From positions 267,475 through 331,474 of the forward strand of contig JH720355.1 in assembly GCA_000231825.2 (NCBI GenBank): a stretch of 64,000 bases of DNA, given 5' to 3'. Shown piece by piece: positions 25,401 through 38,030 of this stretch (within the stretch, counting starts at the first letter, position 1; each line of letters opens with the position of its first letter). Position numbers and translations under genes: made by a program. A model generated the notes under the pieces. It was given only the letters and a program-made list of their open reading frames with translations. It did not search any database and was not told the DNA's origin. Origin of the DNA: Tetrahymena elliotti 4EA (Eukaryota; Ciliophora; Oligohymenophorea; Hymenostomatida; Tetrahymenidae).

Positions 25401-28400
25401 TAATAGAAATATCAGGAAGTTTCTTTGTAGGTTGAATAATTTAACTTAAATACATAATAACTTTAAAAATAAATTTAAGAACTTCAGCAAATAAAAGAAG
25501 AGAGCTAGGTTAAAGTTGATTAACTCACAAAAGAACATGATGAAACTTCTTAAGAATTAATCAAAGAAAAGGAATGTAATTCCACTTTAAATCTATAAAT
25601 TTAAATGCTCTAATAACAGGAAAGTTCAAAAAATTTATAACTATCTTCATAATGTGATATATTGATGAAGAAAGTGAAAGAATATGAAGAAAAAGAACAA
25701 AATCTATTGATTTAAATTTCTTAATTAAAAATATTTGAATAAGAATAAGAGTAAAAGTTCATGAAAGAGAGAGATGAATTGCATTCTAAACTTCTTAACT
25801 TAGATATAAGCACTTAAAATATTATTTCCAAGCATGAAGAAGAAAAAAATAGCTATGAAAGAAAACTGTTTGACTTGAATAATTAACACAATGAAGCTAA
25901 ATAAAAAAATGTTATCAATAATGATAAAATTTCATAAATTTCTCACGAGTTAGAATAATTAAAAGAAATGAATACATCTAAATAAAATTAGGTTTCAGAA
26001 TTATCATAAAAATTAGATGAATTAACAAAGCTTAAAAGTAGTGATGCTTCAAAAATTTAAGAACTCACTATGTAAATAGATTTGGCTAAACAAGAGAAGG
26101 AAAGAGAAATAAAAAAATCTTTTGAGATATAAAAAAATTTAGACAGTTAAATTGCTTCTATTAGTTAAAAAGAATAGGAGATAAATTTACTAAAAATACA
26201 AATTTAAGAATTAAATAGATAAGTTTAGGTCAGTTATGAAACAATATAAAACTATAAAAAGTAGGTAGAAAGTCTTTAAGATAATTATGAAAAGCAGATC
26301 TCTGAACTCTCAGCATTTAATGAAGATCTAAAAAGATCTAAATTGCTAGATGAAGAAAAAATATAAGAGTTGACAACTAAATCTTCTTAAATTGAAGAAT
26401 AAATGGATTTAAGAAATTCATAACACCTTTAAATGAGTGGTAAATAGTTTATTTTTTTTAATTATTTGTCAGCATCAATATTTTAAATGAACAGAAGAAT
26501 TTAGGAAAAATGAAGAACATAGGTTCTAATAATTATGTTAGTAGATGGAAATTGAAAAATAGCAATACATTTAGGATATTTAAGATTTGACATAAAAATT
26601 AGAAAAATGTGAAAAAGAGCTTGATGAAGAAAAGAATTAGTAAATATATTAACTTGAATAGTTTAGAGAAGAAAAATTCTAATTACTGTAACAAATTGAA
26701 GATCAGAAAACTATTAAAGAAAATACCATTTTCTAAATTTAGCAATAATTTGAAGAACAAAAGATATAATTCAACTTGAAGTTAAGTGACTTAATGAATA
26801 ATGAAGACAAGCACATAAAGAATATTAACAAAGAATTTGAAGAATCAAAGAAAAAAGACTAGCTTGAAATAGAATCATTAAGAAACTTGATAGATGAAAT
26901 CAAAGAAAGTTCTAATTAATAAATATCTTAATTAACCTATTAAATGGAGCAGTTAAAAATTTAAGAACAGGAAAAGGTAAAAAATTATTTTTATTTAAGA
27001 ATCATTTAAATTATTCTTGACACTGCCAAAAATTAAATAAAAATTAGACTTCTCTGTTTATATATTAAATATATTTTTATGATTAGATAATTTATTTTAT
27101 TTTATAAAATGAAAGGTTTCTAATGTTTTGTAGTAAATGCTAGAACTTTAGCAAAATGAAGAGAAGCAAGTTAATAATTTAACGTTATAAATTGAAGAAA
27201 AATAACAGGAAATAAATAAATTATCAGTTAAGTTAATACAAAATACATAACTTGAAGTTTAATTTTATGAAATTGAATAGAAAAATGCAAGCTAAATTAT
27301 ATTAATTCAAAATTTATAATAAGAAAACTAAAATCATTTAATATAAATAGAATAGCTTAATATGTAAATTTAAAACTTCTAAGAACTAATTTAACAAAAA
27401 TCACTAAGATACTCTACAAGTGAAGTAAGTTTTTCAGAATAAATTGAGAAACAACAAGAATTGATTGATAAACTATAATCTTAAGTATCTGAATTAGAGT
27501 AAAATTTAGAAAAAATTAAATTAAATTTTGCTGAAGAAAAATAAAACTTGAATATAGAAATAGAAAAATTAAATTAAACTATACAATAGTAGTCTAGTGA
27601 ATATAATTCTTCTGTTTATAAGCTTAATTGCTAAATAGAAATCTATAAAAATGAAATTAATGTTTTCTAAACTTAAAACATCTCTATTTAATCAAGCAAA
27701 GACACTTTCCTTAAAGAATATGAAAAACTTTAAGAAGCTAATTCTAAGCTAGTTTTGAGAAAATCTGAACTAGAAATGGAATTAGAGATTCTTAAAAATT
27801 AAATTCAGCATAATCAGTAAGCTACTATGTTAGAGTTTGAAGGTTTTAAGTAATTAAATGATAAGAGAATCAAAGAAATTTTCGAAAAAGATGAAAAGAT
27901 ATCAGAGTTATAAAATTAACTTCATTAAAGAGATATTAAAATGATTTAATTTAAGTCAAATGATGTTAGTCTTGCAAGACAAGTTGAGGATCTTTCATTG
28001 CAAATTAAAAATTTAGAATAAGAAAAAAATCAATTGCAACAAAACTTCCATAAATTTTAAGAAAGAATCCAGTAATTAGAAGGATAGAAACAATAGTTTA
28101 GAGATAAGTATAAAAAAATTGTTTAGCAATCTACTAGTGAATTCCTTGCACTCAAAAGCCAAGTAGACATTTTAGCTGTAAATTTACCATAAAAATTATA
28201 CTTTAAAAATAAAATATTATTTTAATATAGAAAAAAGATGTAAACAGTTCTATTGATTCAAGTATGAGATTCCAATCTGAGTCCATAAATTTAAAAATGA
28301 AAGAAGAAATATCTCTTAAAAATCAAGAGCTTGAAAAGGCTTATGAATATATTGAGAGCAAAAAATAGGAATGCTAAGTTATTTCATAATAAGTAAAATA

Positions 28401-29120
28401 TTAAAACTTTGATTTAAACTTAAATAATTTACATATTTTTAGTATGAGATATTGAAATAATAGTTAGAAAAGAGAGCAGCAAATAACTCATTTCACAATT
28501 CTATGTAATAAGATGATTCAGAAGATAGGATGAACTTAAAGCAAGAAAATGACTTACTGTAAAAATAATATTTTTTCTTTAATTTTTATATTTTTAAAAT
28601 ATTAATTAAAACAAAAAGTAAACAAAAAAACAAAACTCTTCTACAAAATATTGTGGAACTAGAAACTAAATAGAAATCATAGCATCAAATGTTTACTTAA
28701 TCTGACTCTTTAGATAAATATTAAGACACTCAATAGTCAGGATTATCAGTGAAACAAGATACTTATATTTTTACAGAATAAAATATTAGATAAGCACCTA
28801 TAGTTACTCAATAATCTTCTACATCATCAACAAAATTAAAATAAAATCAAGTGTCTTAATATGCACATTATGTTCCTCTTCCCCCAACAACAGAAACTTA
28901 AAGAAAAGTAAATTTATTTTTGACATAAACTATAATAAAATTAATTTTATTTTATTAGCAAAATAGGGTTATTTATAGCATAATGAATAACTAAAACTAA
29001 ATAAACAATGATATGAAATATTAATAATAATAAATGAATATCAGAAATAACAGTTTCTCTAATTAAAAAATATATGCACAGTAAAATTCTTAAATTTTCC
29101 TTTCTCCATAATCAAAGTGA
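22481..29120 (+). CDS. Giant coiled-coil protein
   Basis: ATG 22481 (MLNNSGISNSSSQQGRSS) to TGA 29118-29120 (ending QIFLSPQSK). The first intron, 22540-22633, and the second, 23419-23552, are phase-consistent. Further introns interrupt the body (for example around 24115-24170, 24455-24500, 26440-26490 and 26975-27130), so exon ends are not all resolved. About 170 Ser/Asn/Gln-rich residues precede a nearly unbroken heptad-like helix rich in Leu, Gln, Lys and Glu (for example QLKLEIEVLQNKYEDALERL, and EKEKEKALKVILKLEKDL). The helix runs to near 28600. A disordered Gln/Ser/Pro tail follows (HYVPLPPTTET). Roughly 1,900 aa are expected. Such proteins serve as filaments, centrosomal/basal-body scaffolds or Golgi tethers; nothing visible decides which. 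It lies upstream of another coiled-coil gene on the same strand. Confidence 0.7.
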
Positions 29121-29871
29121 TAAAAAAATTTGCTTGAATTAAGGAGAGTCTAATTAATTAAAATTAACATTTAAAAAAGATCTTTTTTACTAAAAAGATC
29201 ATTTCAAATTTTTACTTATTTATATAATATATCAATTATTTTTGTGTTCTACTATTAAATAAATAATTTACAAATTTTTTTACTTCTCTGCATTTTTATA
29301 ACAATATTTATTTTATTAAAATCATTATTTAATTTTATTTAAATTTGAAAATATTTAACATAATTTAATTATTATCAATTTAAAATAACAAAATTAAAAA
29401 TAAATTAATTTCAAGATATTTTTGAAGATTATTTAAATGTAAGTGATTATCTTTTGAATGATTTTATACTTTTAGTTTTTTATAATTTAAAGTAAAAGTA
29501 AAAGTTGTAAAAAATTATAAAATCTTTTACTTACTTTTTAAAAGAAAAGAAAAACTAAAATCATGCTTTATTTAAAAAAAATATTTTACTTTTTACAAGC
29601 AATTTTTTAAATATTCTTAAGAATTGTCTTTTCCATATTTAATTTTTGTTGGTCTAAGATGAAATTTATTAATTAAATTAGATCTTTATTATAAATAAAA
29701 CAGTAAAAACTCAATTAAAATAAATTCTAAGCAAGATAATAAAAATTATATTTATTCAAATTTTTTATTTAACTGAATGAATATAATTTAGTTTTACAAT
29801 AATTATCCAGCGTAAATTTTTTTTATTTACAAGTTTTATTATTTCAACCAAATAAATAGCAAAAAGAAACA
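29121..29871. other. Intergenic, no gene seen
   Basis: AT-rich spacer between two + strand coiled-coil genes. Near 29480-29540 there are short repeats of AAAGTAAAAGT type. No reading frame of coding quality. Confidence 0.45.
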
Positions 29872-31194
29872 ATGAGTTCTAAATATTAAGATTCAGGATT
29901 TTAATAAAAATCTTCTGCTTACAATAAACTAAGAGGTACTGCATAGGCTTCTAGCACTCCAAAAAATTAAGGAAACAATACACCAAGATCTAAATCTTAA
30001 TACAATGCTTAAAAAATTTAATAGGAATTAAGCGAACTTAATGCTAGCGGAGTTAATCCTACAGAATTTTATAAAGTTAAATGTTAGCTCTTAACAGAAT
30101 AGATGTCGTTTGTATCAGAAGAAAGTGAAAAATTAAAAAAGTAAAATGAACATCTTAGAACACTCAATTTCGAATATGTCAAGCAATTGAATGTAAAATT
30201 TGTTCTTTTTGATTTGAATTTTATAAAAGCTATTATATTCAACTCATAAAATAAAATAAACAATAATAGGAATTATCAGCTAGCAAACTTCGTGCAGCTG
30301 AAAAAATCATTATTACACCTGAATTCTTTGAATCAGATCATATTAATTAGAAAGTCAAAGATTTCATGAGAAAATTAGCTAATAATTATAAACTATTAGA
30401 AAAAGAATAAACCAAATTGGTAGATCATTGTAGGATAATGGAGTAGGATATTGAAAATTATAGATTAAAAGTTATAGAAGCTGATTAAATTACTGAAAAA
30501 TTAAAATAAACAGGTTAGCACTCTATTGATTCCCTTGTTTAAAGCTTAAAAGATTCAGGTAAATATATAATTAATACTAAATTATTGGTTAACTTGTGTT
30601 TTATATTAAAAGAGGATAAAGTTGAATCTCTTTCTCAGCATAGCAAGGAGCTTTCTTTAGAATTAGCAATAAAATTAGAAAAAATATCCAATTTAGAAAG
30701 CCAAATATAAGATTTAAGTGTAAACTCAATTTTAAAAAGCATATAACTTAAAAATTTAATAACAATATTATAGAATGAGATTGTTGATCACAAAGATGAG
30801 TATCAAAAACTAATGACTAAATATAACAAAACATTAAGCTAAAATGAAGAAAAAAAGAATTTAGATCACAAATAAGTAAACACTTATTATCGATATTTTT
30901 TTGATTAATTTTTATGAATATAAAAAATAGATATATGAATTATAGCTTAAATGTGGGCTTTTAGAGCACGAGCTCAGGCTACTTTAAGGAACTTTACAAA
31001 ACTAAAATGTATAACTGAATCATTTAGATATGTAATAGAATTTTTGTTTTCAACTAACATATTAACCTTTTATTCTTAGTAAAATAAAAGATTTAAGTTT
31101 AGAAAACGAAAGTTTGGTTAAAACTGGCTTTTCAGGAATTAGTTCTTTTAGAAGAAATTTAAGTGGAACAAATCCTAGTGTTTCTTTTAAGTGA
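29872..31194 (+). CDS. Small coiled-coil protein
   Basis: ATG 29872 (MSSKYQDSGFQQKSSAYNK) to TGA 31192-31194. Introns 30193-30269, 30559-30612, 30876-30930 and 31032-31079 close the frame to 362 aa. The N-terminus is Ser/Thr/Asn/Gln-rich and disordered to about residue 50. The body is mostly helical with heptad-like spacing: LTEQMSFVSEESEKLKKQNE, ELSASKLRAAEKI, then a C-terminal helix YELQLKCGLLEHELRLLQG. The tail SFRRNLSGTNPSVSFK is basic and Ser-rich, a possible phosphorylation site. No named family is recognised. A possible extra donor at 30720 (GTGTAA) is not used, because splicing there would create an immediate stop. Confidence 0.75.
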
Positions 31195-32112
31195 AATATG
31201 TTAAACGAATTATTTAAAAGCTTTTTGGTAAATTCTAACTGCTTTTAAAAAATAATAAATTTAAAAGTATTGGATAAACTACTCTTTTAATATTAAATAT
31301 ATTTTATATATTTTGTTTTTTAATACACTTTGAATTTATGGATTACTTTTTATTTAACATTTAAGTGAACACAATCAAATAATAAAAGAGATTTTTAATT
31401 TTATTTTTAAACAATAATGATTTGATTTTCATTTTTTCAACTTTTAAAAAAAAAATTATTTTAAAAAAAATTTTTTGTATCCAAAATTTCAGTGTATAGC
31501 CCTGAAAAGGCAGTACCTTAGGGTACTATACATATATATATATATATAAATTAATTTAAAATAAAATTCAATAGCTAATTTTTAAACATAAATTTAGAAA
31601 ACAAATATCTAATAAATAGTAATAATTTAAAAAAAAATTAGATTAAATTGATTTTGAATAAATTATTAATTTTTTTTAGAATTTAACAGTAAATCTAAGA
31701 ATTAAAACACTCATGAAGACTTTTTAATATTTTTATGACAGAGCACATTAGAGTTTACGCACTTAGAAAGATTTTTATTTTTTAACTATTAAATTAAACT
31801 TTTAATATTCTTTGATATGACATAAATTATGAATTTATATTACAAAAAAAATAATTTATTATCATAGTTAGTATATATTTATGACCAAGTAATTTAGTTT
31901 CACAATATTAGGAATAAAATTATTTACAACTTCTAGGTAAAATAATAATAATTTAAATTTTTAGGATTTTTATTTAGTTATTTAAAATAATTTTTATAAA
32001 TATTTTGAATTAGTTTGTTATTATAGTTTTAAATTATTTATTTAATATTAGTTTTTGTAGTTTATATTGAAATCATGTTAATAATTAGTTAATAGGATTT
32101 AAAAATGACCAC
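31195..32112. other. Convergent intergenic spacer
   Basis: Lies between the stops of a + gene and a - gene. Apart from the hairpin element at 31494-31548 (listed separately) it holds only AT-rich tracts. Confidence 0.5.
31494..31548 (+). repeat. Dispersed hairpin element, copy 1
   Basis: Reads TATAGCCCTGAAAAGGCAGT, then a near-palindrome at 31512-31527 (AGTACCTTAGGGTACT, one mismatch), then ATACA and a (TA)n run. A GCC...GGC mini-stem precedes the palindrome. The same order recurs at 48466-48524. GC content is clearly above the surrounding spacer. Could be a structured RNA, a MITE-like remnant or a 3'-end signal; the sequence alone does not decide. Confidence 0.7.
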
Positions 32113-34341
32113 TCATTTTTTAGCTCTTTTTTCTCTTATTTTTTCTAGATTTTCAATTATATCTCTATGTTTTTCTTCCATCAGATCTAGTTCATATCTG
32201 AATGTATTTAGGCCTGGGGGCTTTAAGACTTTTAAGTTTGAGGTTGAGTCTAATACAGATTTTCCAGTATTTAAGAGGCTTTTTCTAGACAAAATTTGTT
32301 GCAGCCCATTACTATATTTATTACTATAAGACATTTCATCTGTTGGATGAACATTGATTGATTATTAAAATGGCAAAGCACTAGAAAAAGAATCTCTTCC
32401 TTAATAATTATATTGTTAGTTAGTGTTAAGATTATTATTTGAGGTAATCATAGGAAGGTGCAATCTTGAAGAAGAATTACCGCTTGCCATTCCACTTTGT
32501 ATTTATGAATGTGACATAGGAGAATTCATGTTGAATATTTAGTTGCGAGGGACAGCTATTAATTCATAATCTTAAGGGACTATAATTTGATTTATTTATG
32601 ATGAAACTTTATAAGGGCCTGTGAAATTAAGTGGGCTAATATCACCTTAAGTTTTTTAATCATAGCTAAATGCTCTAAATTAATTTTCATAGTTTCCAGT
32701 AGAAAACATAAAAGGCTAGGATGGATTATATTAAGCGCCAGACATCAATCTTTACTATAAGCGATTCTAAAAAATATTTTAGTTTTCTATTGATTTGCTT
32801 TTAGATTTTTGGGATTTTTGATGTATAGGCTCTGATGAAATGGATCCATTGCTTATTAATTGTGACTAAAAGTTACTAAGATTATTATGAGAATGAACTT
32901 TAGGTCTAATATTATAACCATTTAAATCATTTAAGTCTACACTATTATTTTTATGATCAAGGTGAGAAAAGTTTTTATGATTTATAACAATTTAATCAGC
33001 ATTTCTTTTAAATTAGCTTTAAGAAGCAGCTGTTGACTAATTACTTTAAGCCATTTTAGGAGAACCCTTAATTTATGATCCATTTTTATTGATAAATTGT
33101 GGTTGCTCTGAAGTTGATGTTAAGATATCTTGTGGTTATCTAATATTAGTTATAATCTTAGTAGGTAACTTCTAGTTAGCTTATGATGAGAAAGAGTTTT
33201 TGTTAAACAAAGATGATTCTAGTTCTAGATTATTTGTTTGATGTGACTAAGATTTTTCTATTATTATAATTTTTTAAAAGTTATACAAATTGATTTCCAA
33301 AGTATTGAGCGAAGTATTTATTATAAATATAGCCAACTTAGAAAATATATAATGAAATTTTAATAGAGTTATGAGTAAATCTATTAATTTATTAATTACA
33401 AACAAACCTCATAGATTAATTTCTATTGTCAAAAAACAAGAATACACTAAATCTTTAAAAATTTACTTGAAAATGGGAACTGATTATTTAGTTAGAAGCA
33501 ATTACTTCTTCTAAAAATGATATTATATTTTTTAGAGCTATGCTCATTGTGAGCAAAGTATTTTCTAAAATTTATAGATGCTTTATATGTATATTTTCTT
33601 TTTTAAACAAGTTTTTAAAAAATTATTCTATCAAAATTGTACATTTAAACTGCTTGTATGATGTAATTATTGGCAATGAAAAAAACTATCTATCTCCCTA
33701 AACCAAAATTAGCTTGGAAAATGCATTTAATTTATTTGAAAAATCTTATAATTTTTTACTTAAAGCTGATTATTTTTAGGATCTAATATTTTAGGATTCA
33801 GTCTTTTGTTGGCTTAAAAGTATTCTACTATTCAGTTAACTTTACATTTCATTGTTTTCTATTGCCCAATCTTTTTGGATAGGAAGAGCTTTTTACTTAA
33901 CTATTCCTTCAATGCCTTCCTTGTCAATTACAGAAGTTTTTCCTTTAAATCTTTATTAAAAGTTCATCTTGATCTATAGAACTTTATTTGAATATTTTCT
34001 TTTTAAGTGATTGAGAAATGTCTTTCTTCAATGAATATATGAGCTATATTTGATATTTAAATTAATCTGCAACGCAAGGTGTTTTACTATTTTTCTTTTT
34101 TGTAAATTATTTCTGCAAATTAATAATAAAGAGTAATATATTATACTCGTTCTTATAATATACTTGAAGTTTTTAGCTGATGCTTAAAATTTATTAAAGT
34201 TGAATGATTGATATCTCTTTTTTGTTTTAATTTTATAAATTTACGATTCTTGCAATACCTAGTGTACTAAGATTGCTATCTTAATATTTTAAGGTATATA
34301 ACTCTTTAGTCGCTTGTGTAGGTTTTTGATTTTTTATCCAT
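32113..34341 (-). CDS. Gln/Asn/Ser-rich unknown protein with helical N-terminus
   Basis: ATG at 34341 (MDKKSKTYTSDQRVIYLKIL) to the complement of TCA at 32113-32115. Introns 33423-33466 and 33337-33407 flank a 15-nt exon (33408-33422, KLIYE). A further 32-nt skip at 33951-33982 is needed to keep the frame; it may be a very short intron or an assembly indel. With it the product is 693 aa. The N-terminal ~270 residues look helical (KALPIQKDWAIENNEM; MSIALKNIISFLEEVIASNQ). The rest is Ser/Asn/Gln-rich and probably disordered, ending in a basic coiled segment (ELDLMEEKHRDIIENLEKI, EKRAKK). No domain is recognised. A start at 33547 (MSIALKN...) is possible, but the open frame continues well upstream, so I take the longer one. 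Confidence 0.6.
33408..33422 (-). other. 15-nt micro-exon
   Basis: Encodes Lys-Leu-Ile-Tyr-Glu between introns 33423-33466 (GTAAAT...AATAG) and 33337-33407 (GTTTGT...CTAAG). Both flanking exons are phase 0, so including or skipping it keeps the frame. Without it the two introns would form one longer intron. Confidence 0.5.
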
Positions 34342-35036
34342 TTTGGCTTTAGATTTTAACAATTTTTCAAATTAAACGCTTTCCAAATTAATAAATTGAC
34401 CGACAAACACATTACACTCATATAATTTGTGTATTTAATTATTTGTGTAAAAATACAAAAAATTGATGTATTTTGATGTATAGCATTAAATGATTTTGAT
34501 TACTTAGATAAAAGTCTTTGTTAAAGTTATACTAAGAAATATGTTTGTTTATTTAAATTTCGGTTTCGTTTTTTTTTCTTGTAAAAAGTACAAGGTTACT
34601 TAATACAACTTATTAAATACTTACTCAAAACCTACTTTTTTAACTTAAAACCTTTATTTTAGTTGTGATATGTTTAAATATTTAATCAATAGCTATGAAG
34701 TACAAACACTTCTAGTAATTAACTGTAATCTATTTTTACAAGAATATGTGGTATGTAAAAATATGATTATTCTTTTGAAAGATAAATAAATAATTTTGAT
34801 AAATTTTTTAATAATTTTAAGAGTTTTGAAGAAGATTATGAATTTAAAAGAGCTAAGAAAGTATAAAATAGTTAATTTAAATAAATATTATAATACAAAA
34901 GAATTAATTCATTAAGATTTGCCATATTATAATAAATTTGATTAAAATAAAACAAAAAATATAATAGAATATGTAAATAAATATATAAGAGTATAAAGTA
35001 AATAAAGTCTAAATTTGTTAAGAAATAAAAATTCGC
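34342..35036. other. Intergenic, no gene seen
   Basis: Promoter side of the preceding - strand gene and 3' end of the F-BAR gene. A 6-bp perfect stem (CTTGTA/TACAAG) sits near 34578-34594. Nothing else stands out. Confidence 0.4.
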
Positions 35037-38030
35037 TCATTTATTTTTAGTATTCATTAAACCAATCGAGCTCCTATATATACATTTAAATTAATTTGTT
35101 AAAAGTTTTTTTTATTTTATTTGTCTTTCTTTCATTAAATTACTTGAGATCTCATATACTATTTACGTTGTTTACTTATCTATTTTGATACGCATGTGAG
35201 TCGATTGTTTGCTTTTACATTTAATTTTGAGTTAATATTTTACTTAAAATTTTGAATACTTAATTAATGAGTAAATTTTAAAATAATTTTAGTATTTTAA
35301 AATGAAATATAAAATGCTTACATTAAGAGTTTTTAGCTGCTCTTCTGTTAGATAAAATAACTTTGCAAATTTGGAAAGTAAAAATTTAATTTCTCTTTTA
35401 TCGATTTCAAAAAGGAGCATGTTTTGTAGCAAAGAAACTAATTATCCAAAACACATATTTCTTTCTCTCTGTTAAGTTTCTTTCAAATTTTCTCCTTTTT
35501 TCAACTCTTCACAACCCTTTAGCTCTTCAAAAGCTGAATCAAATATTGCAGATTCCCAAAAATCTCTACTCTTCCAAAGATAATGATTCATGATTTATTA
35601 ATATAAATATATTTTAGTAGTAACATATTCTTTTTCTTGCTCTTCATTTGTATTCTAGCTATCTGGTTAAATTTGATCCTATTCGTTTTACTTAGACTCC
35701 TCTTCAACTTAATTATTGTTTTCTTAGGATATTTATTCTGATAAATTTATTCCGTTCTATTATTTTTAAGAGCCCTCATCTTAATCTTTATTTTAGATTT
35801 CATCTTTATTAACATTATTGTCTGCTTAAATTTCTTTGTTTTAGTTTTCTTCTGCTTCTGAAGCTTTATATTTAATCACTTATGATTATAATGTATTAAA
35901 TCCAGTTGATACACTTGAGCCATTTAAACTTTGTGTTCTTTCTTAATTTAATTCAAGTTGTTTGTTAATTTCATCTAAATCCTCTTTTTTCATGAATTAT
36001 GAAACTTAAGGAATCTAAACTTCTTACTTATTGACAGTGAAATATGTGAAACTTAAAACAAGTAACTATCTAGAGTATTTACTATCTCTAAATTTAAAAC
36101 ACTTTAAAAATTTGTTAATTAAAAATTATAAGAACAAAGCAATTTTTACTGCATTTAATGAGCAATTAAATAGGCATGTTAATGCCTAAAATCCTTAATT
36201 ATTCAGAGTAAATTTATTTTAAATTCTAAATATCTGCATGATGAAAGTAAATATTTTTGAATATTCTATATCTTCTAAAGTCTTATGATAAAACTTTTTT
36301 AAGATTAATTATTTAATCATTTTTATTTTTTCAAAAAATTACTTCATTGTATTGCTCTGCTGTAATAAGCTGATCATTCCATGCTTTAATGACTAAATCC
36401 AGGACATATTTAATTCTATTATTTTACTCATTTGATTCGCATTCATAAATTAACTATCCTTCTTCTACAGACTTTTTAATCATTAATTCTGACTGCTAAT
36501 CAAACTTTGATAATTAATTTTCTTTTATCCTTTCCATACTGCAATCTATGAAACTAACAAACTATTCATATTGAATCTATTAGTATAATGGTTTATTAGA
36601 TTTATTTTATTCAATAAACTTCTTCATGTCAACACTCAAATCTAATTTATGAAGCACTTCAGCAAACAACTATATTTGAAATTCAATGTTTTTATAAAAG
36701 GAAGTCTCAAACATCTATTTAAAATAATTATTTTTTTTTAATATTGCAGCAAACCATAATATTTATTTACCAATAATTTGAGGATGCTATCATGAATTCT
36801 TTCATTTCTCTCCTCTTCTTGTTTCTAAAAAGCTTGCATGACTTTCCACTTTCAAAATAAAATATTTAATATTTTACCAAATTAAATATATTTTTACTTA
36901 GTCAGGATAAAAATATTCAACACAATAATTATAATCTCTAAGACTTTCTTAAAATACATATTTAAATTCAGCAACTTCTCTTTCCGTTTAAGATACCCTT
37001 TATTAATTTATAAAATAAAATTTTGAAAATCATATGATGATGAAATTTCATCCAAAAAGTAATTATTTTTAAAAGATACAATTTCTATATATTATTTTGA
37101 CAATCATTCAAAATACTGATAAATGAATTACTTTAGCCTATGCTTATCTTTTTTATCTTGGACAGTGCTAGAAGTTACCCTGTAAATTTAGTTCTAAACT
37201 TAAAGGTCATCGAAATCTCTTTTAGACTTCAAATACCTCAATCTTGTCTTTTATTAGTAAATAAAAGGATTAGGCTCAAAATACAAATATAACAAATTGA
37301 AAAATATTTTACTTTTTCTAAAGTTTCAATAGAATTCTGCAATTCTTTTTCTAATCTTTTACTTTCTTAAAATAGAATTTTTGCATTTGTATCTTATTCT
37401 TTTAAAATATCTCTTAAATATTCAACTACATATTCCTTAATATTCTCAGATAAACTATTTGTTTATTAAGCACGCTACTGTAGCTCCACACTATATAAAT
37501 TAATCATATTTCCTACATCCCTATAATAATATAAAAGTTTTTTTACTAAAACTAGAAAATCTAATACAAATGTATTTTCAAATAAAACTAAAATTTTTTT
37601 CTTTTCAGAAATAGGAAGCTGTTTTACTTTCCTTTCATTTATTTGATTGTTTTATTTCTTTAAAAAATCTTTTTAAAGAGACATTCTAATTCCTATTATA
37701 TATAATTATAATCTACAATACCCTTTAGATTAGCAAAGCCTTTTCATATTATTGCAGATTCTCATCAAATTCTTTGAATATTCAGCCTCTACTGTAGCTC
37801 TTTCACTTAGCAAATTGGTAAATTCTTCGAAAATTTTACGGCGGTCTTATGAATGTTTTCTTACACTATCTCCTCTATCCTAATATGTACATAATACAAA
37901 TCAATTAATCTAAAATCTAATATTTTAAAATAGCTACCCATAAATCTTCAAAAATAAGAGGTACATTATTAACAATGCTTTCAGATCCTTAAACCTAATT
38001 AAAATCTAGCTATTGTTTTTCTTAATTCAT
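35037..38030 (-). CDS. F-BAR domain protein with C-terminal SBF2/KIAA0513-type domain
   Basis: ATG at 38030 (MNQEKQQLDFNQVQGSES) opens into an F-BAR: VPLIFEDLWGDRGDSVRK, then FEEFTNLLSERATVEAEYSK, the hallmark helix of FCH/F-BAR membrane-bending dimers. Later exons carry LEKELQNSIETLEK, EREVAEFKYVFQESLRDYNY and WKVMQAFQKQEEERNERI, which fit the remaining F-BAR helices. A Gln/Glu-rich linker follows. The C-terminal block has EQNNRIKYVLDLVIKAWNDQ, LYQQIMNHYLWKSRDFWESA, RERNMCFGQLVSLLQNML and FAKLFYLTEEQLKTL, the pattern of the SBF2/KIAA0513 domain (family PF12335, as in myotubularin-related SBF proteins). There are several 45-110-bp introns (for example a donor after WNDQLITAEQYNE); not all ends are resolved. 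The 3' end after EEQLKTLN is uncertain: the frame runs on to 35037 with weak composition. Likely a membrane-associated endocytic or phagocytic adaptor. Confidence 0.78.
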
